The notes under the pieces: model-generated
The model's database searches: none
Told to the model about the DNA's origin: nothing
Seen by the model: the letters and a program-made list of their open reading frames with translations, nothing else
Shown: one piece after another, positions 63,928-64,000 of the stretch
Layout: every line of letters starts with the position of its first letter
How positions within the stretch are numbered: the first letter of the stretch is position 1
Origin: Nocardioides silvaticus
Lineage (GTDB): Bacteria; Actinomycetota; Actinomycetes; Propionibacteriales; Nocardioidaceae
Reading direction: 5' to 3'
Assembly: GCF_003160695.1 (NCBI RefSeq)
Contig: NZ_QGDD01000006.1
Coordinates: forward strand, 62,001-126,000
DNA length: 64,000 nt
Position numbers and translations under genes: made by a program

Positions 63928-64000
63928 ATGAGCATCGACCTGGGCAACCCGCGCGTGCTGTCGCCGGACGACGCCGAGCGGCAGGTGCTGCTGGCCGACC
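63928..64000 (+). CDS. Start of an unidentified gene, cut by window end
   Basis: Only 24 codons are present. ATG 63928 is preceded by a TAGACT hexamer 6 nt upstream and by GGAGG, and reads SIDLGNPRVLSPDDAERQVL. It is not the truA N-terminus that often follows rplQ. No function can be given. Confidence 0.6.
   Translation, partial: MSIDLGNPRVLSPDDAERQVLLAD

Noticed and set aside
63928..64000. truA (tRNA pseudouridine synthase) after rplQ
   Set aside because: The visible N-terminus does not match the TruA start (RLxxxYDGTxFxGW).

Overview
The window is a high-GC actinobacterial chromosome segment, most like Nocardioides or a close relative in the Nocardioidaceae. The signs are strong third-position GC, frequent GTG/TTG starts, leaderless-type promoters, a zinc-type S14, a CIRCE-controlled stand-alone groEL, MoxR/DUF58 clusters laid out as in mycobacteria, and a collinear S10-spc-alpha ribosomal array. 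No tRNA, rRNA, prophage, transposase gene or CRISPR array was seen. All assignments come from reading the sequence; no database was searched.

Layout. 1-3.4 kb: trehalose synthesis (otsA truncated at the window edge, otsB) around a DUF3263/LytR_C pair. 3.4-5.1 kb: an ECF42-type sigma factor and its DGPF/YCII partner. 5.26-7.4 kb: a SAM-I riboswitch, threonine synthase, a CysO-like sulfur carrier ending in GGC, and a membrane protein. 7.4-12.7 kb: OsmC, a small membrane protein, an ATP-grasp enzyme, a SigE-family ECF sigma with a membrane partner, and a DUF3311/sodium-solute symporter pair. 12.78-14.6 kb: groEL behind two tandem CIRCE operators. 14.8-24.9 kb: a form II CO-dehydrogenase-like molybdenum hydroxylase locus (MobA-like transferase, MoxR ATPase, CoxE-like vWA protein, XdhC, GAF regulator, coxS-coxL-coxM-coxG), bracketed by two nearly identical terminator hairpins.

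24.9-39.5 kb: two MoxR/DUF58 surface-maturation clusters back to back. The first (RDD, MoxR, DUF58, a small membrane protein, two vWA proteins, a Gln-rich TPR-like protein, a large exported protein) resembles a Bat operon. The second (proline-rich membrane protein, DUF4129, DUF4350, MoxR, DUF58, with SpoIIM facing it) matches the moxR2 locus of mycobacteria. 39.9-52.4 kb: rpsJ to rplO, then secY-adk-map. 52.4-59.5 kb: five non-ribosomal genes (isochorismate synthase, TerC behind a probable yybP-ykoY element, a double-FHA ABC exporter, a PAP2 phosphatase, a luciferase-like oxidoreductase) separate map from infA. 59.7-63.8 kb: infA-rpmJ-rpsM-rpsK-rpsD-rpoA-rplQ, then a terminator and the start of one more gene.

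The less ordinary signals are non-coding or structural: (1) a 73-bp core present twice at 96% identity, each copy enclosed by long arms that differ between copies yet remain self-complementary; (2) a 32-bp-period repeat family at two loci, one a head-to-head inverted array; (3) a perfect 23+23-bp palindrome inside xdhC that keeps the reading frame; (4) a SAM riboswitch whose closing stem extends into the thrC Shine-Dalgarno; (5) a divergent pair of leaderless promoters sharing one palindrome; (6) a set of 11-bp-phased half-sites between the PAP2 and luciferase-like genes.
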